DNA of 64,000 nucleotides, taken from the NCBI RefSeq assembly GCF_017654505.1, contig NC_054552.1, positions 30,964,513-31,028,512 on the forward strand, in the 5' to 3' direction. The notes under the pieces were generated by a model, which worked only from the letters and a program-made list of their open reading frames with translations, searched no databases and was not told where the DNA came from. Both the position numbers and the translations under genes were made by a program. This DNA is from Polyodon spathula. Taxonomy: Eukaryota; Chordata; Actinopteri; Acipenseriformes; Polyodontidae. Each line of letters starts with the position of its first letter. Positions within the stretch are counted from its first letter, which is position 1. Below, piece after piece: positions 1-12,767 of this stretch.

Positions 1-361
1 GCCATGTGCATGGACTAGACTGTGAACAGTTGCAATTTGAGTAGTACTGTTTTGAAGGGTATCAAGGGTATTTGAAGGGTAAGAATTTTCATTCCACGAT
101 TAACAAGAATGACTTGGGAAGCTGGCTGCATATGTACAAAGAGTAGTAAGAGTTTTTAAATCAATTTCAGAAACAGGCTATCAAATAAGATTTGCAGGTG
201 AACTACAATGCATATAAATAAAATACAAAAAATATATAAAAGTGAATTTAAAATCTATCACTGGAATGCCTTGTATACTATTTGAGTATTTACATATTTC
301 TAATTACTATACAGTTTATTTTCGATCTTAAAACGCTGCACACATTAAAAGATGCAGTCAC
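1..361. other. WHAMM intron, AT-rich
   Basis: This is the sequence after the exon-8 donor of WHAMM. I see no coding match and no WH2 motif here, so the C-terminal exons must lie outside the window. Confidence 0.6.
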
Positions 362-2739
362 CTCTCTAAAGGCCTTCAGTCTATGCAATGTCTTCTGCCG
401 TTCCTGGTCCACCCACTCCTTCTTCTTCCTGTCCTCGTTCCTATTCTGCTCTCTTTTCTAGAACACAGAATAAACAGAATCACTCGAAGCAGCTCTGCAG
501 TGGCAGCATTAGCGGGCATTGCCAGTCCCTACCTGTGTTCAGCAGCTACTCACCATCTGAATGCTGTGGTGCTGTTGGAAGCGCACTGTGCTGTCTTTTG
601 CCTGCCTGTGCTTGAGCTGATGGGCCTCCACACACTGATCCTTTAACAAAGAAAGCTTCACTGTGACTCCAGCAACCAGCACACGTTCCTATTATGCTTC
701 CTTTCAGATTTCCAACACAAAAAACTAGAAATAAGTCCCATTGCTCAATTATTTTCTTTAAAAGGAGAAAGCCAAACAATATAACTAAACTATAATTCTA
801 ATCATATTTTTTTTTTTTTTATTCATAAAAAACATTAACCCATTAAGTACCATTGGCCTCATTGGATGACAGTCTACTTTGTAATATTTTGGAGAATTTT
901 AACTGGCATCTATGTGTTATTTTAATTTTCTCGTTTTAGCAATACTGTTACTTACTCTAATTTTGTTAACCGCAAATGTTAAGTCTAAATGCAATGTATC
1001 AAATTACATAAAATACAGCTTGTGTTCTGATTTTTTTCAAAATGAAAAATTAATTTGGCACTTAATGGTTGAATATGGAGTTATTTAAAGACTGGAATAA
1101 ATAAAACTAAACAAAACATGCCCCAATGTGAAGGTAACACGCTCATGTGTTAGCAGTCACATAGTTGCCCTGCTTCTGTTTGTTTTTGTTTTTTTTGTTG
1201 AGAGAAGCCCCTGGTCTAAGCGCTTCTCTACTGTACTGAAGCTCAGTTTATTAATTTGTGCAGATTTCCTAGCCAAGTGTTTGCAGTACCTTCTTGTTCC
1301 TTAGATAGGCCCTCTTTGAGCAGATGCCTCCTCTCTGGGCCTCCAGCTGCTGAAGGCGTTGATGCAGAGTCTTCATTTCCGACGAGGTTGTGTCTCTCAG
1401 TCCCCCAGTCTGCTCAGCTGTGAGCAGCTCATCCAGATTCTCACATGTGTCATAATACACAACCTCCTCTTTCATCTCTGCAACACCAGCGAGATCTCAT
1501 CAACTGAATAAATTAAACACTGTTTAAACAGTTCACCACTACACAATATATTAAACCAGGCACATAACAGCAAACTACTAATTGCATGCCCAGAAACTGC
1601 AATTACAGTTTGCACTTAGCATTTTCCAAAAAACAGATTACATTGTGAGACCATGCAAACCAGCTGCCTGGAAATAATTGTAAAAGGAATTATTCCGACT
1701 ACCAAACCAAGTTTACTGCAGCCTTTTCAAGTAATCCTTTTTTAGACCCGTTTTGTTTCAGTATAACGGCTTTTATTACCTTTAATCTGTCTCCGTACAG
1801 TGTCTAACTGAGCCAGTAACAGCATCTCTTCATTCTTCAAAATCTCAAACTTCACGTCATATAACTCCAGCTGTGCCTCGTAATACTGCATTTCCAATTT
1901 ATCGACGGTCTCCATGCTGTCCTTTTGATCAGCAAGACTTTCCATCTGGGACAGCAAAAGCACACGTTGAGAAATACTGCAGGCAAGGCTAACTTCATAA
2001 CACCTTTTTAAAAATCGCAAATGAAAAGGTTTATTTCCTGGTGACTTCATGCAACTCCTGTCAATTCCAGACAGGTTAAAGAACACTATGCCCAACATTA
2101 AATCTGTCAAATTATCTTTTTAAGATATCTGCGCACTCAGTACAGCCCTAGTCAGGTGCATTATTTTCATGTTTCATAGCTGGAAGAACTGACGCATGTA
2201 ATTCAAACTCATGCTCACTCTGGCATTGCGTTTACCAGTTGTGTCCTTACACTATTCTTGATGTCTGCTTTCTTGCGGTTCAGGCACATGTCCTTGGCTC
2301 TCATGTGCTGCAACGTCTCCTTGGCCAACATGAATTTCACCTTTTCCAGTCTGGGGGCAGCAGAGGCCCAGGACGCCTGGCCAAACCTCTTCTTATCCTC
2401 AACCATCTGCTTGTGCATCCCTACAGACAGTAAGAAGGCACTTTACATTAAGACACTTTACACAAGAGATGACGCGAACCATATGTTCAACATGGGCTTA
2501 TTTAGTAAGAATTATCAACCATTACAAAAAAACGTTATGGGGCGCTGTACCTTCACCTGGGCTAAAAAAGAAAAAATAAACACATCCTTATTGTAGCTGT
2601 ACACTTATTTTCATCTTTTCCAACTTAGAAAAGCTTATAACGCAGATTGCAAACCAGTCCACACTAGGGACTATGCATTTGCCTGAGAGCTTTTTTAAGA
2701 ACTGGCACATATACAAAAAACTTTCAGAGTAATGCTGTC

Positions 2740-2805
<66 letters not shown>

Positions 2806-3882
2806 TTGACAGTCTTAAAGAACATTTGTGAAGTGTGGCACTGACTTAAATAAATAAAGTGAATCGACTGGGGAGAAACATTATCCACTTGGATTAGCCA
2901 GCTCTGTAAATAACTCTGAATAAAATCTGAAATGATGACTGGATTCTAAAAAAGAAAGACTTTTTCTGGAAGGATTTTGCGCACCGACCGTATAGCCTAA
3001 TGTTTTGATCAGTACGCGAGCTTCGCTACTGTTTCAGTAGCAAAAATGAAACTGAATTACACAGCTGAAAAGTGATGCTGCCTTGTGACATCAGGTCATA
3101 TTTTATACCTGCAAGTGCCTTAGAGGTTTCTACAAAGTAGTTGGCAGTGATGTCCTGAATAGAGCAGACAGCATCCTCGGCTCGTTTCCTCCACTCGTCA
3201 GCTTCCTTCTGCAGAGCTCCTATTCTTTTTGGACCCAGGTCATCAAATTCCAAGGATTTCTGAAAGAGCGTGGATCACCCATTAGTTTTAATTTCTAAAC
3301 ATATTGTTACAATTTCTATACAGAACAACTATCCGCAATAATGACTCCTATAGATCTTGTTCCCATAGGTCACTGGTTAAAATCAAAAGGAGATATAGAT
3401 ATTTCAGTATTGACAATTTAAAAAAAAAAAGGGGGGGGGGGGCAAAAAAAAAAAAAACATGATGGATACTTGCTCACTTTATGTGCGTTTAAAATCCACT
3501 GTGCAAGTATTTCAGGTTACTATCCAGCCTCATAGTAAACACAGTACTCGAGATTAATAAGCAGTCCTTGAATACACTATATCTGGTGATAAAGCAACCA
3601 CTGTTTGATCCCTGGTTTGCACTACATTAATTAAATGTTGCAGTATTCACTCAGTATTAACAGTAGTTTTTACCAGGATCTCCATTTTATACAGCATTGC
3701 TAGTTCCCTCATGTCTCTGAAGGGTTGCAGCAGGTACTGGTAAAACTGTGTTGCCACGGTAACTAATTCCTGGTAAGCCTTATCTTCTTCTTCATAAATC
3801 TTTAACAGGGCAACCATCTTGTCAGCAGTTTTATGGCAACGGATTATCTGCAAGAGAAGAACTTTTAATACTTCAAACATTT

Positions 3883-3920
<38 letters not shown>

Positions 3921-4867
3921 AAACTAACTTAACACAATACTTTTTTTTTTTAATTACAGGATACTGGTAGAGCACACAGGAGGCCTGGGGAGGAACAGCA
4001 GGAAGGAACATTGGAAAAAAAACAAAAAACAAAAAACAAAAAAAACAGGTGTTCTGAAGCAACATCTATACCAGTGTGAAGACAACACAACTGAAATTGT
4101 AACTTCTTGTTACACACTTTTTTAAACATCTAAAAGCATATATATATTTTATTATTATTGTATTAATTTCCTGTACACACGGTTAGATGATCATACAAAT
4201 TCGTATTATCCGTGATGACATTATGTGTAACTAATGATATGCAAATGATATTAGAGAACTGCGGAGTCTCTCTCGTGGGCTTACTTACCTGTCTCAGATC
4301 TTCTTTAGTTCTCGCCACCTGCTCCTCCAAACTCTTCTGTTTAAACTCGTGGAGGTTCTCGAAGTATTCCTCCACGTCCCTGTCATCCTGCGCAAACAGA
4401 CAGTCCAGCACGATTTTCCCACCGCAGACATCAATAGCTGCGTTGAAGTATTTCTCCAATTGCCTGCAGGGTGAGTCCAAGTCCCTGACTGGGTTTTCTG
4501 CGCTGTTACCAGCTGCCCTGGTCAGGAATAAAACATCCCAAATATTTCCTCCTTCAAACTCGCTCAGGCTGGGGAAACATTGCTGCAGCACGTCGTTGAC
4601 ACCGGTCAACTGCCTGTGAACGTTTTTTAAATCACAAACCGAAAACAGTCCGGCCCAGCTGGTTTGCGTGTCCAGTCCTGAGAGCTCGCTCTTTTTCTGC
4701 TGCCTCTGCAGCGTCCGATTATGACAAGTGACAGCAAACTTGCTTTCGATTACATTCCACTCCACGATAAAGCCTAACTTGAACTTCTCGTTTTCTTCAA
4801 AGACGTTGGGTCTGATGGCTACCCAGCCGTCTAGACTGTCCACTCGTTCGCAGTCCATTGTCATCAT
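362..4867 (-). CDS. whamm: WHAMM, WASP homologue associated with actin, membranes and microtubules (5' part, eight exons)
   Basis: Exons on the minus strand are 4867-4289, 3847-3674, 3259-3109, 2420-2251, 1945-1780, 1477-1290, 640-554 and 457-362. All have GT-AG borders and the phases agree throughout, giving about 537 residues without a stop. Residues 1-193 match the WHAMM/JMY N-terminal membrane-binding region (DGWVAIRPNVF, FAVTCHNRTLQRQ). Exon 2 has the family block AYQELVTVAT then QPFRDMREL, and exons 3-8 form the microtubule-binding coiled coil (SIQDITANYF, DVKFEILKNEE, KKKEWVDQERQKTL). EVVYYDTCEN matches WHAMM rather than JMY. The proline-rich, WH2 and CA segments that bind profilin, actin and Arp2/3 lie beyond the left edge, so the gene is partial here. 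WHAMM drives Arp2/3-dependent actin assembly on ER-Golgi tubules and autophagosomes (family knowledge). It is divergent from FSD2, sharing about 1.95 kb. No lesion is visible. Confidence 0.96.
2744..2805. repeat. (AT)n microsatellite
   Basis: About 60 bases of almost pure AT dinucleotide with one AA interruption, inside the third intron of this WHAMM fragment. Confidence 0.95.
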
Positions 4868-6818
4868 TTACCGAAAACGAGAGAGGAAGTTGTTTTGTTG
4901 TGTTTTTTCCTCAAAGGAGAACATCAGTATTCCTTCTGTTTACACAGGCCTCCATTACTATGACGTCAGAGCTCTACCGGTTCCCCCCCCCCCCCATGAC
5001 TCATTAACCGTGTGACCAGAATTTTTTTTTTCATCCACAATTTCTGTTTCGTTTTAAACAAAGCTAAACTTGAACAGCAATATCAGTTTAGTCATACCAA
5101 ACACCTGCTAGCTATTCGTTGAATCAATTAGGATGCCGTCTGCAGTGTACAGCAGTTATAGGTAATAGATAGCAGCATGTTGCAATATAATTTCTTTAGT
5201 CAGATTTCTATAGAATATTAATAGATTTCCCTTGTAAATAATTTTCTGAAGAAAAATGGACACAAATCCTGTAGAATAGTTTTTTTTTTCTGTAGGGTTT
5301 TAGTGCAAGCACATTGTTAAAAGCAGGACAACACAATCCTACTATTAATTAAGAAAAAAAAATGCCGTTGTTGCTTTTACAAAATATATACATATACCTT
5401 ATCGTACCCACTGGTTTCTAACTGCAACACCTGTCTGCATAACTGCAAGATACCAGACAAATTACACTGCATATGACAAGCTTTTAAAAAAACAATCAGT
5501 TCACTGGCACGAAATATATTGTAAAAAACTCACCATGACACTATTTAAAAATTCACTGTTATTATACAGTCAGGTAAAACAAAAGAACATGTAATTCTGG
5601 TACAAACAATAAGATTATTATTATTAGTAGTAGTAATCGCAGTATTAGTATTCAAATGGAACAGTAATAGATTATATAAACATATAAGCAGCATTCAGAT
5701 CCCCAGCTGTTTATTTAATAAAAGTATTTTGCTTAATAAATAGCTGGAAGCTGGCAGGATCGGTGCTAGACACAATACTTTGTGCCCCTATCTCTGTGTG
5801 ATTTCGGTGCCATGCATTTCTTCTATTACTTTGTAAACCTTTGTTTCCAATATTTTTCCACCAGCCGTTTGCAGGACTCTCGAAGTGTGACATTATGGTC
5901 AGTGATAGCTGAGAATAGTGTAGAGAAGCAAGGTTTGGCTGATGATATCGAGAGCTGCCTCTATATCTGTCAGCAGCTGTCATTTACTGCTGCCACATCA
6001 GGAATTGCAAGGGAGAGGAGGTCTCGAGCTAAGTTTACTTTAAATAGTCCTTCAACTGTGCTGACTGCAAATGTTCAGGGGGCTGGCTGCAAAACCAGCG
6101 TCTTCATTATAAGGTAAAGTGAAGTTTCGTGTATGATACATTTGAGCTATTATTGATTGTATATGGTTTAAACTTTAAAGGGTGATTTAGCTAAACAGGA
6201 ACATTGCTGAAAACCGTATGATTTAATAGTACATGCATGACCAACTGCAAATGTTTACTTTGAAACCTAGAGCTAAAGAAAACTCAAAAGACTCTAATTT
6301 AATGGTTACAAATAATGGGCCTGTGAGTCTTCATTTCCTTCATTGTAAAATAGCATATGGCCATGTATATACAATAGTATCATAAGAGTTATATCCTCTA
6401 AGCATCCAAGTTGCAACCCAAAATAACAGTAAAACTGCAGAGAACGTTTTGTGGGTAAGATTGAATTAGTGTGTGCAGTACAGTGTTTTGCAGAATGTCA
6501 TTTACTTTATAACTGAATAAGTAGTTTTATATATTTAAACTCATTTTAAATGCTAGAAATGACCCCAGCCTGCAGGTAGATTTAATGTTTGGGTTCATGA
6601 TGACTTACCTTCCTCTTTTCCACCCCTCTGTGTTTATTCCTTCCCTGACACATAGATTTTACTTTTGAATGGTTGTATACCCTCTCTATACTGTACTTCC
6701 CTCTGCTGTGCGTGCAGGTACATAAATTTAAAACAACACTTTATATTCAGGACTCAGTCAGGACTGAGGAAAAAACTACTTGTGTTGACATCGCTCCTGA
6801 TCTGGGGTATTTATCATC
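4868..6818. other. Shared upstream region of divergent WHAMM and FSD2
   Basis: A 1.95-kb stretch between two head-to-head start codons. It has no convincing open frame. It carries a full CRE palindrome at 4961-4968, an AP-1 site at 4997-5003, a C-homopolymer at about 4983-4995 and AT-rich sequence. Any untranslated first exon of FSD2 would lie here, but I could not define one. Confidence 0.6.
4961..4968. promoter_or_regulatory. Full CRE palindrome upstream of WHAMM
   Basis: TGACGTCA is a perfect CREB/ATF site 94 bases upstream of the WHAMM start codon, a position typical of a core promoter. An AP-1 site (TGACTCA, 4997-5003) lies 28 bases further upstream. Function is inferred from motif and position only. 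Confidence 0.5.
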
Positions 6819-9049
6819 ATGTCAGACGAAGACGTGGAAGCCATCCCTCCCAGTTCCTTCCCAGTGATGCTGGATGAGACCACCAAAGAGTATTTGTTCA
6901 GCACAGATGAGGGGACCCTGAGTAAGGCCTCTGCAGAAACACAGGTCCCCACAGCACACCTAGACATAGGGCCTGAAGGGCTCAGCTTCTACAACATGGA
7001 CCTCTACGAGTCACAGGAAAGACTGGATATCTTCACCGAGGAGCTGCCTTCCAGCAGGACAGAGGATGAGCAGTTTGAAGCGATGGAGGAATCCAACGAA
7101 AGCCGCCCGAGAATGGAGGAGGAAGAGTATGATCTTTACACAGCCGAAGTGAGCGAGATGACAAGGCAGTACGGGATCTGGGACGACAAGGAGGATATGG
7201 AAATGGGGTTTCAAACCCAGGAACCCTTTGTGATGGTTACGCAGAAACAGGAGCCTGCCATCCAAAACTTCAAGACTTGGGGTGAAGAGCCTGTCAAGGG
7301 TGAACCCAAGGACAGAGGTGCTGGGGAGAAGAGAGGCAGCATTCATAAAACACCTGCGGTCGATGAAGGCGGTTCGATGGAAACTCACCAGCCTTGTTAT
7401 CACTCAAAGGAGGTCGAGCCCCAATCACACGAGCAGCACGTTGGAGTAAGACAATATAGTGAAGAGGCTTTCGAGGAGGAGGAGTGGAAGGAGGAAGTTT
7501 CACAGCCGATGAAGGCTTCCCGTGGAGATACTCATATTGGGGAGTTTGTCGGCTTCTTTGCAAAAACCCAAGAAGATGTTACCATGGATACGGACAACCC
7601 TGAAGACTGGTTTACAGCGAGCGAGCACACGCATGACGTGGAGGAGGAGCAGCCAGGAGCACAGGCAGGTGGAGAGATGTATTCTGCATGGAGTGTAGAA
7701 TCGCAATCAGAGCCTTTGACAAGGTGTTCGGGACTCACAAGGATCATCAAGTCACTAAACTGTCAATCGCCGCAGAAGACACTAAGGTGAGGTTTTATTT
7801 ATTCCTCCAGTATTTGGACACAGATTTCTTAGAAGGACTAAAAAGAAACTTGGACGAAACTAAAATTAGACCCATATTTATTTTGTGTCATACTACTGAT
7901 GGAGAGTATTGTATGCTATTAATGCTGTGTTGTATACACTTTTTGTGCTCTTCATTTTTTTTAGGTTGAAATTCATAAAACTATGTGCAAGTTAGAAGAA
8001 CAGATAGCCCAAATGGAAAATTTTGCAAGCCACTTGGAAGAGATTTTCATCACTGTTGAGGTAATAACTAATTGCAATATTATTTTACTTATTATTATTA
8101 TATATTTTTTTTATTATTATTTTTACTTTCTGTATGCAAGTTACTAATTGTATTTATTTACTTTTAGTATTTCTAGAATTGATGTTATTAAGTATTATGT
8201 ATTAGTAGATTTCATTGAAATGCACGGTATTTCTTAGTAGCTACTGAAGCCCTTGTCCTGGCTGTGCTTGGTGAATTATATGAAACTCTTATGCTCCTTC
8301 AGGAAAATTTTGGGAGACAACAGAACTTGGAGCAGCATTATAATGAGGTCATTCAGACACTCACCCAGAGATATGAGTAAAAAACCTCGGGACTGGAGGA
8401 CGAAAAAAAACAAAAACTGGAGAAATTGTATAGCCAGCTGGTGAACTGTGGGAAAACCCTGGATATTTCAAAGGATCTGTTAGAAGCTGCTCAGGAGATT
8501 TGCAGAAATGAAGACAAACTTGCCTTCCTTCAGGTATAGAAGTATGTTGCTGTTGAAAAGTTTGTACTCCTGTTTGTATAACAATAATAACAGGCAGTAA
8601 CTTATATGATGATTGAAGCATTTGTTCTTATTCAAATCTGTGGGTGAATTGAACTTAGTTATCGTAGATGTGTCTTCAATGTTCAAATTCCACGTGGTTT
8701 GTAAGAATTACATTACAAAGAACGGATTTGATAAGTGTCTACAGTATTGTAAATCAGAATTCTTGCAGCTCATTTGGTGCTTGCTTCAAACATAGGACAT
8801 CTGGGAGGCCTAACCAAGGTGGGTGCTTGTGTGTGGATGTTGGGTAAAGGTCAAAGTTTGTAGCCATGCAACTGAGCCAAACAGTAGCGCCAACTAGAAA
8901 CGGGTTACTGATGTGACTTCGGAGATGCTCAAAGCATATGAGCATGGCCTACTGGACATGCACCAATAAGAAATAAGACCTCTGACTTGATCCCCTTTTT
9001 GCTTTTGCATTCGCTTAACAGTAAAATGTAATTGATATTTACTTAACCC

Positions 9050-9236
9050 TTTCAGTCCTGAATTATTTTTGTCAAGCTGAAGAAGAAACTCCTTCATTGA
9101 GTATACATGAGAACAGGACATATATTTATACATTAGAGACCATGAGATTCCAGTGTGATTTCCAGTGGCATACTCTATATGTTAACATACAGCAGCGACA
9201 AGATAAGGCAAGACCTGAGGTCCCGCCAGGACTGAA
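9050..9236. mobile_element. Possible piggyBac-like short element in an FSD2 intron
   Basis: The left end reads TTAACCCTTTCAGTCCTG (start about 9043), with the TTAA target and CCC terminus typical of piggyBac. The right side has the inverted complement CAGGACTGAAAG near 9227-9238 but lacks the closing GGGTTAA. It could be a decayed MITE or a chance match. Confidence 0.3.
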
Positions 9237-9291
9237 AGCTGCACTACTCCCAGTAATAATTTAACCAATTAGTTTGCTTTTCTGGTTACAG

Positions 9292-9314
9292 GTTGCTGTA
9301 CCCACTGTTGAGAG
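9292..9314 (+). other. fsd2: FSD2 23-nt microexon
   Basis: A pyrimidine-rich acceptor ending TTACAG precedes 23 bases followed by donor GTAACA. It encodes VAVPTVE plus two bases of the next codon, matching the DAVAMAD-R segment of mammalian FSD2. It supplies exactly the phase change needed between exon 3 (ends phase 0) and exon 5 (needs two preceding bases). A 23-nt exon at this position is typical of the TRIM/FSD coiled-coil architecture. Confidence 0.85.
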
Positions 9315-12300
9315 GTAACAGAAGGGCATTCTTGTCTATGCAATTTACTTTAGGCTCTTCTTCCTATTACTATTAACATCATAACATAACACAGACATGA
9401 AATGATAAGGCATTTATACAGCTCCCTGCTTGTTACTGATGGAAACAGACAAGCATAACAAGGGCCAGAAACCCTCATAAGAAATTCTACAGTGCATGTA
9501 AGTTGACTGGATCAAAGGGCTGTTTGATTCTGTTACTAAGATGAGAGTTGTCCTGCCAGCATAATTCATCCTTAACTTAAAGACCGTAAAGCCTGATAAA
9601 AGCATTAACATTTATGTGTGTGTGTGTGTGTTTTATTCTGATATTGTGCTTTATGTGATAACCGTAGGAATTGATCTTTTTAATCAGCTTTTTACTTGGG
9701 TAGGATTCTGTGTTTTGTAAATTGATTTTACACTATAGCATGCTGAATCTCTGTCTTTGCATGTTGTGCAGTGCACTTGTGTTGTGTTAGGTCTAACAAT
9801 TGTATATTTAAAAAATAATAGGACAGAAGAATACACTGCCTCCGATCCAGACCTCAAGTTATCAGCATCCTTGGAATTTGAAAATGATGCTATTGATTTT
9901 TCTGATGTCAGGCAGATGATGGATTCCATTAACATTGTTCCAGGTTAGCTTTAATTTACCTTCACCTGGTAGAATGATTAACTGTATGGACGTTTTTTTT
10001 TTTCAGATCAGAAGCACTATTATGCACATCATGTCTGCCCCAAAGACTGCCCTACTGGGTTAAATTGAAGTCAGTACGGACCATATGTTCAAAGCGTTTA
10101 CTCCAGTCTTTACTAATTTATTCCTTTTTATAGGGTTATAAAACGCTGGCCATTTTACAAAACTAGAACCAAACAGCTGAGTAATATAATCCGACTTCTC
10201 TTAAACACTCAAAGTATTTTCTTCTCATTTTCTAACCCTTAACATTGTTATTCTTGTTTAAAAACAGTAGGAGTTAAATATGTCCCTAAGCTTTGCACTT
10301 TCCACAGTATGAGCTACAGCAAGAATCTGGTGACTTTCCTGAACTAGTGACACCAGCCTAACATTGCAGTTCATCTGACTAATTCCAAATGTATATCCCT
10401 GTAATTGCTAAAGCTGAAGTCAGGTGTGAAGTAATTTGAACAGTAATGAGTGACCAGCCCCTCTCCTTTGTCTGCTGTCAGGGTGTTTGTGAATCCGATG
10501 GGAGAAACGGCCTTGACCTTGTATGACTTAGTAAACGTTCCTCTAGTGTTGAGAGTCTGTGAAGAGTCACGTTCTTATCCCTCCAGCAGCAAGCACAGCA
10601 AGATCTAAACAGCCAAGCTGGCAGCTTTTGCAGAAATTCAATGCCAGGGGTGTTCTTTCTGCATTCCACAAGAAATTATTTGCAATACAATGTTTAATGT
10701 GACAAGCCGTCAGAAGACGTTTAATTCAGAGCTCCTCTGAAAGATTAAAGCTTCACATCGGTTCCTTCGATTCAATCTTCATTAGTTGTGCCATTCATAA
10801 CAATTTTCCAGCATTTCTGAGTAAATTCATCAAAGTAATTACATTTCATATCAAGGATTGCTCAAACACACCATCCATATTTCATATTGATGGTATAGAT
10901 ATGCACATTGCACTTTGCTAAAATCAGGCATGCTTTCTTAAAGAGATATGTACATGAACACCAGAAATCTTGTTGTAGGGAACTGGAACAGACTGTCCCT
11001 TGTAAGAACACTGATAGCCCCTGGGCAGAATGAAATCGTTTCTTGAGTAACCACAGCTGCAACAGCATCAACTGGTTAACAAACTCATTTTACAAACCAT
11101 TCTGAAACTATTTCAGGATTACACACCACACCTCAGTGCAAAAAGTGTTTCGATGTTACCAGTCACCAATGAGCTAATATTCCACGCCATGTATTCTAGC
11201 AGGGTTCGAGCAGCTAATTGTGTTACACAAAGAAAAGCAACTGTGCTTATTGTTAATAAAAGGTGCCACACGTGGTTAATTAAAAAAGTTCTCTCACTTT
11301 ACAGCCCCATCTGCTCCAGTGATAAACCCCCAGACTCCGAATTCAGCCACCAGTACTTCAGTGCGGGTGTGCTGGAGCTTGTTCTCGGACGACACTGTGG
11401 AGTATTATGAGCTTTATTACAATCCTGTGCTGGAAGGCACCACAGCAGAAGAGAATGAAGAGCAAGACGGTAACACTTGTGTTTCTTTTTTTCATCCCAG
11501 ATCCTGTACAATACTGGTACGGGTTAGCTGTAAAGAACAGATCCTCAGTCGGGAAACTCCTGCAACAGATTATTCATTAAAGCTTACACTAGACAACATT
11601 ACTACATTCGTTGGCCTTTCAAGGCAGATAAGTGTAGAGGCTTACCATCGGGAAGCCATGGGCAGGGGGCATTATTGTTGTGATATACTGAAATAGTATT
11701 GATGGAATTGTGCTTTCCTCCTCTGGCTTTTCCATTGCAAACCCAGTCTGGATATAATAAATATATAAATAACGGTTTAAAATGTGATATGATGGGAACA
11801 TTTGTATTTATTCCCAGCATCGATGGTTAAGGTGAAAGAAACATACTGCACTGTGTTGAATTTAGTTCCGAACACACAGTACGAGTTCTGGGTGACTGCA
11901 TTGAACACCACTGGCATCAGCCCTGCCAGTGAAAGAGCAGTCTACATGACTGGTACGTGTTTTTTAAGATAGTTCAGTGCTTCACAGGTTACATTGTTTT
12001 ATTTTTACTCCAACTCTCAACAACGTAAGAGCATGCATTATGTTGGTTTTTTACCATGTCATGAAAATAGCAATAGATTTACTGCTCTGTTCTCAAAGAA
12101 ACCCCCTTAGTAAATTAATCTTTGAACTTTTTATCGTTATTGTTTTGTTTGTTCTTATAATGGCTGGTGCGCTTGTTTCTCTCTATTGCCGTCACCTCCG
12201 GTTATCAAGAAGAAAGTGTGCAGAAGCTGTCTGAGCGCAGCATTAATTCGCTGGGAGTCGGGTAATACAAACCCAGTGGACACTTACACAGTGGAACTCT

Positions 12301-12666
12301 GCGAAATAAGCAGAGAGAGGAGCGAGACAGCTGTCACAGAGTATGTATTGAAAGTACTAAAAAAGCAATAAAGAAACAATACGGTGACCGGACGTGCAAT
12401 AAAGTACATGCAGCTGCCTTTTTAATAGAGTTTTACAATTGCAAGAATACTCCACTCTGTCGCAAATAATCCCAGGCAGAGTTATTACTGGAACTGGGAT
12501 ATATACAGTAATCATCTCAAGTCATAACCAAGATAAAATGTAGTTTCTTCCCTTTAAAAAAAATGCAAATTATGATTTAATTGTGCCAAAGATATTTTGA
12601 TTCTTTGCTTTTTTTTTTTTTTTCACTTCTGGAACCTGATTTTTCAAATACAGTACGTCAGTATTA

Positions 12667-12767
12667 GTGCTGCTTCTTGGTACCGAACCGTTTCCTGTGC
12701 TCCAGCCTGCATGGTCTGATTGCACCCAGACTGGAGTACAGGAAGTCATTCGGTACCAGCAGTGTTG
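12667..12767 (+). ncRNA. Long imperfect hairpin, miRNA-precursor-like, in an FSD2 intron
   Basis: The arms about 12679-12709 and 12727-12757 pair almost throughout: GGTACCGAA with TTCGGTACC, TTCCTGT with ACAGGAA, CTCCAG with CTGGAG and CTG with CAG. They leave a loop of about 17 bases and small bulges, which is pre-miRNA geometry. No known miRNA seed was recognised. A short palindromic MITE is the main alternative. Confidence 0.45.

Noticed and set aside
4212..4619. 135-codon plus-strand frame
   Set aside because: It is the antisense shadow of WHAMM exon 1.
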